From positions 1-58,556 of the forward strand of contig JAEYPQ010000055.1 of NCBI GenBank assembly GCA_023410645.1: a stretch of DNA of 58,556 nt, given 5' to 3'. Of this stretch, positions 25,447 through 33,526 are shown one piece after another. Positions within the stretch are counted from its first letter, which is position 1. The number at the start of each line of letters is the position of its first letter. The notes below the pieces were generated by a model. The model was not told where the DNA came from, did not search any database, and worked only from the letters and a program-made list of their open reading frames with translations. Position numbers and translations under genes: made by a program. This stretch comes from Bacillota bacterium. Its GTDB lineage: Bacteria; Bacillota; Clostridia; TANB77; CAG-465.

Positions 25447-25502
25447 TATTTATTCTCCTTTTTCATAATTTTTGAAAATATAAAGATATAACTTACAATT
25501 TT

Positions 25503-25531
25503 AGTATATCACTGATTTAATTCAAAGTCAA
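25503..25531 (-). promoter_or_regulatory. Sigma-A promoter
   Basis: On the minus strand: TTGACT (25531-25526), 17-base spacer ending in TGA, TATACT (25508-25503). It drives the orphan gene at 24742-25446 and diverges from lexA. Confidence 0.75.
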
Positions 25532-25573
25532 GTGAACATAAAAATATACAATAAACATTTTTTGATAAAAATT

Positions 25574-25631
25574 AAACTTTTGTTTGACATTAATTTTTAT
25601 ATATGATATAATTTTTTCAAACATAGGTTTG
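25574..25631 (+). promoter_or_regulatory. lexA promoter with two LexA-box-like palindromes
   Basis: TTGACA (25584-25589), 17-base spacer, TATAAT (25607-25612). CAAAC-ATAG-GTTTG (25618-25631) sits at the expected transcription start. AAAC-TTTT-GTTT (25574-25585) overlaps the -35 box. Both fit the Gram-positive LexA form RAAC-N4-GTTY, so lexA is probably autorepressed through two sites. Confidence 0.75.
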
Positions 25632-25645
25632 AAAGGGGTTCATTT

Positions 25646-26254
25646 ATGAGTGAAGGTAACTTAAATTTACAAGAACAAAGAGTATTAGATTATATTAAGG
25701 ATCAAATAAGGGATACAGGATATCCACCTTCAGTTAGAGAGATTTGTGCTGCACTTGGTTTTAAATCCACTTCTTCAGCGCACCAATATATTTGGAGACT
25801 TGCAGAAAAAGGATATATTTCAAAAAAAGATTTAAAAACTAGAGCTATACGTATAGTTGGTTCAGAGTCTACAATTGCTTTACCTATAGTTGGTAAGGTA
25901 GCAGCAGGTGAACCTATACTTGCACAAGAAAATGTAGAGGACTATTTTTCAATAGGAGAGAGTTTCTTTAATAGAGATGCTTTACAAAATGATAACTTTA
26001 TATTAAGAGTACAAGGCGAAAGTATGATAAACGTTGGAATAAATAATGGCGATTTTATAATTGTTTCTAAACAAAATACTGCAAGAAATGGTCAAATTGT
26101 TGTTGCAATGATTGAAGGTAATGCAACAGTTAAGACTTTTTATAAAGAAAAAGATTATATAAGATTACAACCTGAAAATGATACTATGGAACCTATAATA
26201 TCAAGAGAAGTTGAAATACTAGGAAAAGTAATAGGACTATTTAGAAGAATATAA
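25646..26254 (+). CDS. lexA: SOS repressor LexA
   Basis: N-terminal winged helix (residues ~1-65, with PPSVREICAALGFKSTSSAHQYIWRL) and a C-terminal self-cleaving peptidase domain. The cleavage bond is Ala87-Gly88 in KVAAGEP; the catalytic dyad is Ser126 (QGESM) and Lys163 (ATVKTF). RecA-ssDNA filaments trigger cleavage and derepress repair genes. 202 residues, the normal length. RBS AAAGGGG at 25633-25639. The dinB gene in this window carries a matching box. Confidence 0.97.
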   Translation: MSEGNLNLQEQRVLDYIKDQIRDTGYPPSVREICAALGFKSTSSAHQYIWRLAEKGYISKKDLKTRAIRIVGSESTIALPIVGKVAAGEPILAQENVEDYFSIGESFFNRDALQNDNFILRVQGESMINVGINNGDFIIVSKQNTARNGQIVVAMIEGNATVKTFYKEKDYIRLQPENDTMEPIISREVEILGKVIGLFRRI

Positions 26255-26277
26255 TTATTTAATAGGAGATTCTTAAT

Positions 26278-26502
26278 ATGATTGAAAATAAAGATAATGA
26301 ATCAGAAAAAGTAAATAAAAATGAAAAGGAAGATGAAGAAGAAAATAAATCTCAATATCTTGCTGTTTGGATGAGTATAGGTACTTCACTTGGAATCGTA
26401 TTTGGTATGCTATTTGACAATGTTGGAGTTGGAATTGCTTTAGGTGTGTCAATTGGTGTTGCAATTGGGGCTATAATAGATTCTAAAAATGAGAATAAAT
26501 AA
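26278..26502 (+). CDS. Small membrane protein with glycine-zipper-like segment
   Basis: 74 residues: an acidic/Lys-rich N-terminal ~30 residues (NEKEDEEENK) and a C-terminal hydrophobic region with regularly spaced glycines (GTSLGIVFGMLFDNVGVGIALGVSIGVAIGAI), suggesting a tightly packed pair of membrane helices. RBS AGGAGA precedes the ATG. It lies 23 bases after lexA and ends at a terminator, so it is likely co-transcribed with lexA; an SOS role is possible, though unproven. Confidence 0.75.
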   Translation: MIENKDNESEKVNKNEKEDEEENKSQYLAVWMSIGTSLGIVFGMLFDNVGVGIALGVSIGVAIGAIIDSKNENK

Positions 26503-26504
26503 TT

Positions 26505-26541
26505 AAAAAGAAACGCATATACAAAATATGCGTTTCTTTTT
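26505..26541. terminator. Bidirectional intrinsic terminator
   Basis: Sixteen-base arms (26505-26520 and 26526-26541), A-rich outer left side and T-rich outer right side, between convergent genes. Confidence 0.88.
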
Positions 26542-26549
26542 ATATTCGG

Positions 26550-27176
26550 TTATAATTCTTTTGATTCTTTAATTTTTTTATAAAATAATATTGGAATTGA
26601 TATAAATATCAAGCACCAAGCCATAAGCGCAAATATTCCAGAATTTCCACTATTATTATCTGCTATAAATAATGAAGTCATTGGTAAGAATATACAAACT
26701 GCAAATATACCATGAAATAATAATAATAATTTTAAAATCTTATCATTTCTGTTTTTTACTTCAATAGTTAGTCCCACGAAAAAAGTAGATATTGCTAATA
26801 TTCCATAACCAATTAAATCAAAACTAAATAATAAACTTCCTGGATATTCAAAACTAAGTGAATTTAATATACTTATATCTAAGACTTTTTGTTGAACAGC
26901 AGTAAGTTGTGCGAAATATACAATATTTACAAAAATTGTATATATTATTCCAAATATTTTTCCAGCTTCTATGGCAACTATTTTATCTTCTGTACAAGAT
27001 CTACTATAACCAACTATTGTTAGAAGATATGTCCAAGATAAGATTATGCAAGATAGATATGATATATTTCCAACTATAGGATTGCTAATGAAAAAAGAAA
27101 GAGCTAGACTAATGAAAAATGTTATTATGCTTATAGCTAAAGTTACAGACGAAATTAAACTTATTTTTCTATTCAT
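26550..27176 (-). CDS. Membrane protein with about six transmembrane segments, unknown
   Basis: 208 residues with about six hydrophobic helices and short loops; the C-terminus is KKIKESKEL. No family is recognised and no catalytic motif is evident. RBS TTGGAGG at the expected distance from the ATG. It is convergent with the small lexA-linked gene and shares its terminator. It may be a sensor or a small transporter, but nothing in the sequence decides this. Confidence 0.7.
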   Translation of the reverse strand: MNRKISLISSVTLAISIITFFISLALSFFISNPIVGNISYLSCIILSWTYLLTIVGYSRSCTEDKIVAIEAGKIFGIIYTIFVNIVYFAQLTAVQQKVLDISILNSLSFEYPGSLLFSFDLIGYGILAISTFFVGLTIEVKNRNDKILKLLLLFHGIFAVCIFLPMTSLFIADNNSGNSGIFALMAWCLIFISIPILFYKKIKESKEL

Positions 27177-27282
27177 ATTAAAACCTCCAATTTATTATTT
27201 AATAACTATTTTGAATTCTAGCATGTAATATAAAATAAATCAAGTACTATTAAAATATATTGTTTTATTGTTGCATAACTTT

Positions 27283-27310
27283 AACAATTAGTACAACCTT
27301 TGCATAGTAT
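27283..27310 (+). promoter_or_regulatory. Sigma-K/sigma-E-like promoter of dpaB
   Basis: AACA (27283-27286), 16 bases, then CATAGTAT (27303-27310). This resembles the mother-cell sigma-K pattern AC-N16-CATAnnnTA with one mismatch at the last base. No sigma-A pair is obvious here. Confidence 0.45.
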
Positions 27311-27335
27311 GTAATAGGTCGGGGGTGTTTTATAT

Positions 27336-27920
27336 ATGAGACTTGAAAATGTAAAGGTAGGACTAGGAATAACCGGCTCTTTTTGCAATTTTGATAAAGT
27401 TGCAAATGTAATAAAATCATTACAAGATGAGGGAGCAGAAGTAGTTCCAATACTATCTTATGTATCACAAGAATTTGATACTAGATTTAATAAAGCAAAA
27501 GAATTTAGAAAAATGTTAGAAGAAAATACAGGAAATGAGGTTATAGATACAATTGTAAAAGCAGAACCTCTAGGTCCTAAAAATAGACTTGATATTATAT
27601 TAATTTGTCCATGTACAGGTAATACAACAGCAAAACTTGCAAATGCGATAACAGATACACCGGTGTTAATGGCTACAAAAGGACATATGAGAAATAACAA
27701 ACCAGTTGTTTTAGGTATAGCTACAAATGATGGATTAGGATTAAACTTAAAAAATATAGGAACACTAATGAGTACAAAGAGTGTATTTTTTGTACCATTT
27801 AGTCAAGATGACTACATAAACAAACCAAAGTCTTTAGTTATGGATTATAAATATGTAGTTGATACTGTAGTGCTTGCTATGGAAGGAAAACAAATACAGC
27901 CTGTTATATCTAGGACATAA
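27336..27920 (+). CDS. dpaB: Dipicolinate synthase subunit B
   Basis: The sequence VGLGITGSFCNFDKV, ICPCTGNTTAKLANAITDTPVLMATKGHMRNNKPVVLGIATNDGLG and the end FVPFSQDDYINKP are diagnostic of SpoVFB/DpaB, a flavoprotein-like subunit that with DpaA makes dipicolinic acid for the spore core. 194 residues, the normal length. No dpaA lies next to it, unlike Bacillus, where spoVFA-spoVFB are adjacent. A sigma-K-like promoter and RBS-like GGGGGTG precede it. It implies the lineage makes, or once made, endospores. Confidence 0.92.
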   Translation: MRLENVKVGLGITGSFCNFDKVANVIKSLQDEGAEVVPILSYVSQEFDTRFNKAKEFRKMLEENTGNEVIDTIVKAEPLGPKNRLDIILICPCTGNTTAKLANAITDTPVLMATKGHMRNNKPVVLGIATNDGLGLNLKNIGTLMSTKSVFFVPFSQDDYINKPKSLVMDYKYVVDTVVLAMEGKQIQPVISRT

Positions 27921-27923
27921 AAA

Positions 27924-27950
27924 AGGGTGCCATTATAATTATGGCACCTT
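27924..27950. terminator. Bidirectional intrinsic terminator
   Basis: Eight-base perfect arms (27926-27933 and 27941-27948), with an A-run on the left that gives a T-run on the minus strand. It serves the convergent dpaB and orphan genes. Confidence 0.75.
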
Positions 27951-27968
27951 AATGATTCTATTAAGTTA

Positions 27969-28415
27969 TTATGATGCAAGGTTTTCCTTCTTTTCCTCAC
28001 TACCGAATAACTCGATTTCAGCAAGATTAGGAAATACTTTACAAATCAATGAATACACTTCACAAGCAAAATACATGTGCATATCTGCATGTGTCAATAC
28101 TTTTGTAGGAGGGTTTATGAGATCCTCTTTAGTGAAGACTTCATTTGAAATTTCAATACTTCTTGGTGAATATTGAAAAGTCTTATTGCAGAAGTCTGCA
28201 GCAGCCAATTTGCCATTAAAGAATATATTGTACTGTGTAGTACAATCTGAGATTGACAACGTTGCTGCAATGTTAGGAGTGTGTAAGCATTCAGCAAAAG
28301 CTTCTTCTGTGGCCTGCACATATCTTCTTTTTACCCAGTTATATAAGTAAAATTTTTCTTTTGTCATATAACCAGCTACTTTACCGTGTTTGTTGAGTAA
28401 AAATTTTAATAACAT
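27969..28415 (-). CDS. Orphan protein with less AT-rich coding, function unknown
   Basis: 148 residues with five or so scattered Cys and several His, no membrane segment and no recognised family. RBS TAGGAGGA precedes the ATG. Its codons include more G and C than neighbours (for example CTG-type and GCC-type codons), hinting at later acquisition. The promoter at 28491-28519 overlaps a perfect 14-base-arm palindrome, so expression is probably regulated. Confidence 0.7.
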   Translation of the reverse strand: MLLKFLLNKHGKVAGYMTKEKFYLYNWVKRRYVQATEEAFAECLHTPNIAATLSISDCTTQYNIFFNGKLAAADFCNKTFQYSPRSIEISNEVFTKEDLINPPTKVLTHADMHMYFACEVYSLICKVFPNLAEIELFGSEEKKENLAS

Positions 28416-28490
28416 AAATAAATCCTCCTAATTAGTTGTTAAACACTAAAATTATCCAAAGTGTTTACATAATATTTTGATTTAAATAAT

Positions 28491-28534
28491 ATTATAAACC
28501 ATATTCAAAAAAGTGTCAATACTTTTTTGAATAT
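28491..28534 (-). promoter_or_regulatory. Promoter overlapped by a perfect palindrome (candidate operator)
   Basis: On the minus strand: TTGACA (28519-28514), 17-base spacer, TATAAT (28496-28491). A perfect inverted repeat with arms ATATTCAAAAAAGT (28501-28514) and its complement (28521-28534) and a 6-base centre covers the -35 box and most of the spacer, an ideal repressor site. Confidence 0.7.
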
Positions 28535-28641
28535 TTTATCAAACTTTGTCGAAAAAACACTAATAAAGAAATTTTTTGAGTTTCTTATTTATTTTTTTAA
28601 CAATATATGCTATAATTATTCATATTCGAAAGGAGTACATT

Positions 28642-29955
28642 ATGAATGTAGGATTAGTAACGCTTGGATGCAGTAAGAATCAGGTGGATAGTGAAATGTT
28701 ACTAGGTCTTTTTAAACAAAAAGGATTTGACATAGTAAATAACCCAGAGGAAGCTGACGTAATAATAGTTAACACATGTGGATTTATAGAATCTGCAAAA
28801 ATAGAGGCAATAAATACAATTTTAGATATGGCAGATTATAAAGAAACCGGAAGTTGTAAATGCTTAATTGTAACAGGATGTCTTGCGAAAAGATATAAAA
28901 AAGAAATACTTGAAAGTATGCCAGAAGTTGATCTTTGTATAGGTGTAGATGAATATAAAAGTATAGATCAAATTTTATCAAAGTTTTTTAATCAGAATTG
29001 TTTTAATCAAAATTTAGATTTCAGTAATAGAGTAATATCTACTAGTTTTCCACTTGCATATATTAGAATTTCAGATGGTTGTGATAATAAATGTAGTTAT
29101 TGTGCAATTCCACTTATTAGAGGTAGATTTCAAAGTAGAAAAATGGAAGATATAATTAATGAAGTTGAAAACTTAGCAAAACAGGGAATAAGTGAGTTTT
29201 GTATTATTTCTCAAGATACTACAAGATATGGTCTCGATATATATGGTGAGTTAAAACTTTCAGAATTACTAAATAAAATTTCACTTATACAAGGAGTTAA
29301 ATGGATCAGAGTATTATATATGTACATATATGAAGTTACTGATGATTTAATAATGGAAATAAAAAATAATAATAAGATTAGTAAATATTTTGATATTCCT
29401 ATACAACATATAAGTGATAAAATATTAAAATCAATGAATAGGCATGACACAAAAGAGCAAATTTTAGATGTAATAGGGAAAATAAGAGAAAATATTCCAG
29501 ATGCGATTTTAAGAACAACTCTAATAACAGGTTTTCCGAGTGAAACTGAAGAAGATTTTGCAGAATTAAAACAGGCAATTGTTGATTTAAAATTTGATAG
29601 ACTTGGTGCATTTGCATATTCAAAGGAAGAAGATACAAAAGCATATTATATGGAAGACCAAATTGATGAAGAAATAAAACAAGAAAGATTAAAAGAAATA
29701 TTTGATATTCAAAAGCAAATTTCACTTGAATCAAATAAGAAAAGAATTGGTAATACTTATGAAGTCCTAGTTGAAGATATTACACCAGATGAAAAATATT
29801 TTGTATGTCGTTCTATTTATGAAGCACCAGATGTAGATGGAAAGATATATTTAAAATTAGATAAAGAAAGTACAAGTAAAGTTATAGTATCTGATTATAC
29901 TATGGTAAAAATAGTAGATTCAAATGAATATGATTTATTTGCAGAATGTATATAG
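28642..29955 (+). CDS. rimO: Ribosomal protein S12 methylthiotransferase RimO
   Basis: Radical-SAM enzyme that methylthiolates an Asp of ribosomal protein S12. The N-terminal UPF0004 domain supplies cluster ligands Cys10, Cys46 and Cys80; the radical-SAM cluster is Cys147-x3-Cys151-x2-Cys154 in GCDNKCSYCAIPLIRG; a TRAM domain ends the protein. 437 residues. ATG 28642 is set by AAAGGAG at 28630-28636. Rho follows after 22 bases, so rimO, rho and the nucleoside kinase probably form an operon. LGCSKNQVDSE favours RimO over MiaB. Confidence 0.94.
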   Translation: MNVGLVTLGCSKNQVDSEMLLGLFKQKGFDIVNNPEEADVIIVNTCGFIESAKIEAINTILDMADYKETGSCKCLIVTGCLAKRYKKEILESMPEVDLCIGVDEYKSIDQILSKFFNQNCFNQNLDFSNRVISTSFPLAYIRISDGCDNKCSYCAIPLIRGRFQSRKMEDIINEVENLAKQGISEFCIISQDTTRYGLDIYGELKLSELLNKISLIQGVKWIRVLYMYIYEVTDDLIMEIKNNNKISKYFDIPIQHISDKILKSMNRHDTKEQILDVIGKIRENIPDAILRTTLITGFPSETEEDFAELKQAIVDLKFDRLGAFAYSKEEDTKAYYMEDQIDEEIKQERLKEIFDIQKQISLESNKKRIGNTYEVLVEDITPDEKYFVCRSIYEAPDVDGKIYLKLDKESTSKVIVSDYTMVKIVDSNEYDLFAECI

Positions 29956-29977
29956 AAATTGAAAGGAGATGAAAACT

Positions 29978-31294
29978 ATGTACAATAAAGAAAGTTTAAA
30001 AAAATCTACTTTAACAGAACTTAGACAAATTGCAGAGAATTTAAAGTTAGATGGATACGAAAGATTAAAAAAAGAATATTTAGTTGAAGAAATAATAAAA
30101 AGTTTAGAAGATAGTCATGAAATTGAAGAAAAAATAGACATTCAAATTGAAAATCCAGAAACTGATTATATTGCAGAAGGAATACTTGAGGTTATGCCAG
30201 ATGGATATGGTTTTTTAAGAAGTGATAATTATTTACCAGGAAATAAAGATATATATGTATCTCAGGTGCAAATAAGAAGATTTAAACTTGGTACAGGTGA
30301 TATGTTAAAAGGTATTGCAAGATTTACAACAGATCCACAAAATAAATTTCCATCTTTAATATATGTTGAAAGCATAAATGGAGATAGATTAGAAACTGCC
30401 TTAAAAAGAAGATCTTTTGATACCCTTATACCAATATATCCTACTGAAAGACTTAAACTTGAAACAGATCCGAAAGAATATTCAACAAGGATAATTGATA
30501 TATTAGCTCCAATAGGTAAAGGGCAACGTGGACTTATAGTTGCACAACCTAAGGCAGGAAAAACTAGTATGTTAAAACAAATAGCAAATAGTATATTAAA
30601 AAATAATCCAGAAGTATATTTAATGGTACTTCTAATTGATGAAAGACCAGAAGAAGTAACTGATATTGAGAGATCAATAGATGCTGAAGTAATACATTCA
30701 ACTTTTGATGAGTCACCAGAGCATCATATTAAAGTTTCAAAAATGGTTTTAGAAAGAGCAAAAAGATTAGTTGAACAAAATAGAGAAGTTGTAATTTTAA
30801 TGGATAGCTTAACAAGACTTACTCGTGCAAACAATTTAACAGTAGACCCAAGTGGAAGAACATTATCTGGTGGTCTTGATCCTGCAAGTTTACATTTTCC
30901 AAAGAAATTATTTGGTGCAGCAAGAAATATTGAAAATGGTGGAAGTTTAACTATACTTGCAACAATACTTGCAGATACTGGAAGTAGAATGGATGATATT
31001 ATATTTGAAGAGTTTAAAGGAACTGGTAATATGGAATTACAACTTGATAGAAAATTATCTGAAAAGAGAATTTTCCCTTCTATTGATATATATAAATCTG
31101 GAACTAGAAGAGATGAATTACTTCTAAGTAATGATGAACTTGAATGTAGTACATATATACGTAGACTTATGTCTTCAAATAATCAAAATCTTTCAAATAG
31201 TGAGATAGTAGATAAGATAATGAATATAATAACAAAGACAAAATCTAACAGTGAATTTATAAAAGTTTTCTTAGAAAATGTTAAGAAAAAGTAG
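29978..31294 (+). CDS. rho: Transcription termination factor Rho
   Basis: Hexameric RNA helicase that ends transcription. Order of domains: Rho-N (residues ~1-45), cold-shock-like RNA-binding domain (GILEVMPDGYGFLRS...DIYVSQVQIRRF), then a RecA-type ATPase with Walker A AQPKAGKTS, Walker B VVILMDSLTRLTRA and the Q/R-loop SGGLDPASLHFPKK. ATG 29978 is preferred because the in-frame ATG at 29969 abuts the RBS AAAGGAG at 29962-29968. 438 residues; no large insertion. Confidence 0.97.
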   Translation: MYNKESLKKSTLTELRQIAENLKLDGYERLKKEYLVEEIIKSLEDSHEIEEKIDIQIENPETDYIAEGILEVMPDGYGFLRSDNYLPGNKDIYVSQVQIRRFKLGTGDMLKGIARFTTDPQNKFPSLIYVESINGDRLETALKRRSFDTLIPIYPTERLKLETDPKEYSTRIIDILAPIGKGQRGLIVAQPKAGKTSMLKQIANSILKNNPEVYLMVLLIDERPEEVTDIERSIDAEVIHSTFDESPEHHIKVSKMVLERAKRLVEQNREVVILMDSLTRLTRANNLTVDPSGRTLSGGLDPASLHFPKKLFGAARNIENGGSLTILATILADTGSRMDDIIFEEFKGTGNMELQLDRKLSEKRIFPSIDIYKSGTRRDELLLSNDELECSTYIRRLMSSNNQNLSNSEIVDKIMNIITKTKSNSEFIKVFLENVKKK

Positions 31295-31344
31295 AAAAAA
31301 CTATATGATTCATGTTATTATATATACGTGAGAGGAATGATTAT

Positions 31345-32988
31345 ATGAAAAAGATTAAATTAACACTTGAGGATTCAAGAAGTATTGAAGTGGATTATAA
31401 AACAAAAGTAATTGATGCAATAAAATTAATTGAAAATAATTTAGATGATGTTCTTGCAGTTAAAATAAATAATGAAGTTAAGACATTTGAATATGAGTTG
31501 GTAGTTGATTCTGATATAAAATTTATAAGGTTTAATGATCCAGATGGATATAGAATATATTCTAGAACATTAAAAATGGTTTTATATATGGCACTTACAT
31601 CATTATATTCTAATACAGATGTTGAATTTTTAGCTACTATAAATAAGGATCAATATTTTATAATAAATAATATTGAATTGACTGATGATAAAATAAAAGC
31701 AATTAAAGATAAAATGATAGAAATAATAGATAGAAAACTTCCTATTACTAAAAGAAGTGTTTCTGTTGAAGAAGCTACTGAACTATATACGTCTTCTAAT
31801 GATTTAAAAAAGTTACAAAATTTAGATAATAGGCTTCGCTCAACAGTTACAATGTATTTTTGTGATGGAATGTATAATTATTTTTATGGCGCAATGGCAC
31901 CAGATACTGGACATGTAAAAATATTTGATTTATTACCATATAAAGATGGTGCAATACTTGTTATACCAGATGATGATATGAATATAAAAAAAGAAATAAA
32001 AGAAGAAAGACTTTATAATACTTTTATTGAATTTAATAAATTAAATGATGTTATAGGAATAACTAATGTTGGTGAGTTAAATGAAAATATTTTACAGAAT
32101 AAAATTAATTCTATAATACAATTTTCAGAAGCTGTTCATCAAAGAGAGATGGTTAAACTTGCAATGGATGTTGAAAAAAGAAGTCATATAAAAATGTTGC
32201 TTATTGCCGGCCCATCTTCTTCAGGTAAAACAACATTTGCTCAAAAATTAGGAATTCAGTTAAAACTTATAGGTTATAACCCTATAACTATATCTATGGA
32301 TAATTACTTTGTTGAAAGACCAGATACACCGCTAGGTGCAGATGGAAAATATAATTTTGAATGTGTTGAAGCATTAGATATTAAATTATTTAATACACAA
32401 ATGAAAGACCTAATTGAAGGTAAGACAGTAGAACTTCCTGAATTTGATTTTGTTGTAGGAACTAAAAAATATAATGGTAATTATTTAAAATTACAAGAAA
32501 ATGATATATTAATAATCGAGGGAATACATGCCCTAAATCCTATACTTACTGAATTTACACCTGATGAGAATAAATATAAAGTTTATATAGCTCCAATTGC
32601 AACTCTAAATATTGATGGATATACTAAAGTTTCATCCACTGATACTAGATTTTTAAGACGTATGGTTAGAGATTATGCAACACGTGGTCACAGCGTTGAA
32701 AAAACATTTGAATTATGGAAAAATGTAAAAGCAGGAGAAACAAAATATATATTCCCATTTATAAATACAGTAGATTATATATATAACTCTAGTTTAATAT
32801 ATGAACCTAGTGTTATGAAGACTTTTGCACAACCACTTTTACTTCAAATTGATAAGTCTAGTGAGTTTTATGCAGAGGCAAGGAGATTATATGTATATTT
32901 AAATAACTTCTTACCTATGGAAACAAGTAATATACCAATTGATTCTATAGTTAGGGAATTTATTGGAAATGGATGCTTTTATAGATAA
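31345..32988 (+). CDS. Nucleoside (uridine) kinase-like protein with TGS/ThrRS-like N-terminus
   Basis: The N-terminal ~200 residues resemble the TGS and second additional domain of threonyl-tRNA synthetase; the C-terminal ~280 residues are a uridine kinase/phosphoribulokinase domain with Walker A GPSSSGKTTFAQKL, the ISMDNYF substrate segment and the lid RRMVRDYATRGHS. This fusion is common in clostridia; the kinase half is thought to phosphorylate a nucleoside. ATG 31345 follows GAGAGGA at 31329-31335. 547 residues, typical. It is the last gene of the rimO-rho unit. Confidence 0.87.
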   Translation: MKKIKLTLEDSRSIEVDYKTKVIDAIKLIENNLDDVLAVKINNEVKTFEYELVVDSDIKFIRFNDPDGYRIYSRTLKMVLYMALTSLYSNTDVEFLATINKDQYFIINNIELTDDKIKAIKDKMIEIIDRKLPITKRSVSVEEATELYTSSNDLKKLQNLDNRLRSTVTMYFCDGMYNYFYGAMAPDTGHVKIFDLLPYKDGAILVIPDDDMNIKKEIKEERLYNTFIEFNKLNDVIGITNVGELNENILQNKINSIIQFSEAVHQREMVKLAMDVEKRSHIKMLLIAGPSSSGKTTFAQKLGIQLKLIGYNPITISMDNYFVERPDTPLGADGKYNFECVEALDIKLFNTQMKDLIEGKTVELPEFDFVVGTKKYNGNYLKLQENDILIIEGIHALNPILTEFTPDENKYKVYIAPIATLNIDGYTKVSSTDTRFLRRMVRDYATRGHSVEKTFELWKNVKAGETKYIFPFINTVDYIYNSSLIYEPSVMKTFAQPLLLQIDKSSEFYAEARRLYVYLNNFLPMETSNIPIDSIVREFIGNGCFYR

Positions 32989-33000
32989 AAAAATAAATAA

Positions 33001-33035
33001 AAACTCTAAATGCTATTTTTTAGCATTTAGAGTTT
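33001..33035. terminator. Bidirectional intrinsic terminator
   Basis: Perfect 15-base arms (33001-33015 and 33021-33035) with A- and T-rich flanks, between the kinase gene and the convergent small gene. Confidence 0.88.
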
Positions 33036-33041
33036 CTTATA

Positions 33042-33305
33042 TTAATATTTTGTATTTTGTTTATTTTTTGCTGCTGTTACTCCGTCAGTAAATCCTTTAG
33101 AATATCCATTATTGTAATATTCAATATATTCAATGTGTTTTTCTCGTATTGATTTTAATTTATCTTCATGTTCTTTTTTTGCTTTAGAACTATCTGAATA
33201 TCCAATTCTGAATCCAATTGGATAGCCTTGCTCGTAATATAAATCTCTATTCCAGCCAATATCATCTGAATCATTAGTGCAATTAACATTAGTTAGATTA
33301 CACAT
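33042..33305 (-). CDS. Small protein with Yae1-like GX3 repeats
   Basis: 87 residues containing two copies of an aromatic/glycine pattern, YEQGYPIGFRIGYSD and YNNGYSKGFTDGVTAA, spaced by a charged helix. Glycine every fourth residue is the deca-GX3 feature of Yae1-like helical hairpins. Three Cys lie in the first 10 residues (CNLTNVNC), and these could bind metal. RBS AGGAGGT lies seven bases before the ATG. Function unknown. Confidence 0.7.
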   Translation of the reverse strand: MCNLTNVNCTNDSDDIGWNRDLYYEQGYPIGFRIGYSDSSKAKKEHEDKLKSIREKHIEYIEYYNNGYSKGFTDGVTAAKNKQNTKY

Positions 33306-33446
33306 ATGGCATACCTCCTTGGATAATAATCAAAGTTTACAAGTTATTTTTTAGATATTATAACACGGATTAATGTGAAATGCAATAATGAAATCTTATG
33401 AAATAATGGAAAATGAAACAAATAGTGTAAAAAAATATTAAATTAG

Positions 33447-33475
33447 TTGACATAATTTGAATAGAATGTTATAAT
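33447..33475 (+). promoter_or_regulatory. Consensus sigma-A promoter
   Basis: TTGACA (33447-33452), 17-base spacer, TATAAT (33470-33475), for the orphan gene at 33527. Confidence 0.8.
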
Positions 33476-33526
33476 ATATTGCGTTAGAATTTATATCATT
33501 ATCTTATAATAATTTTGGAGGAAAAA

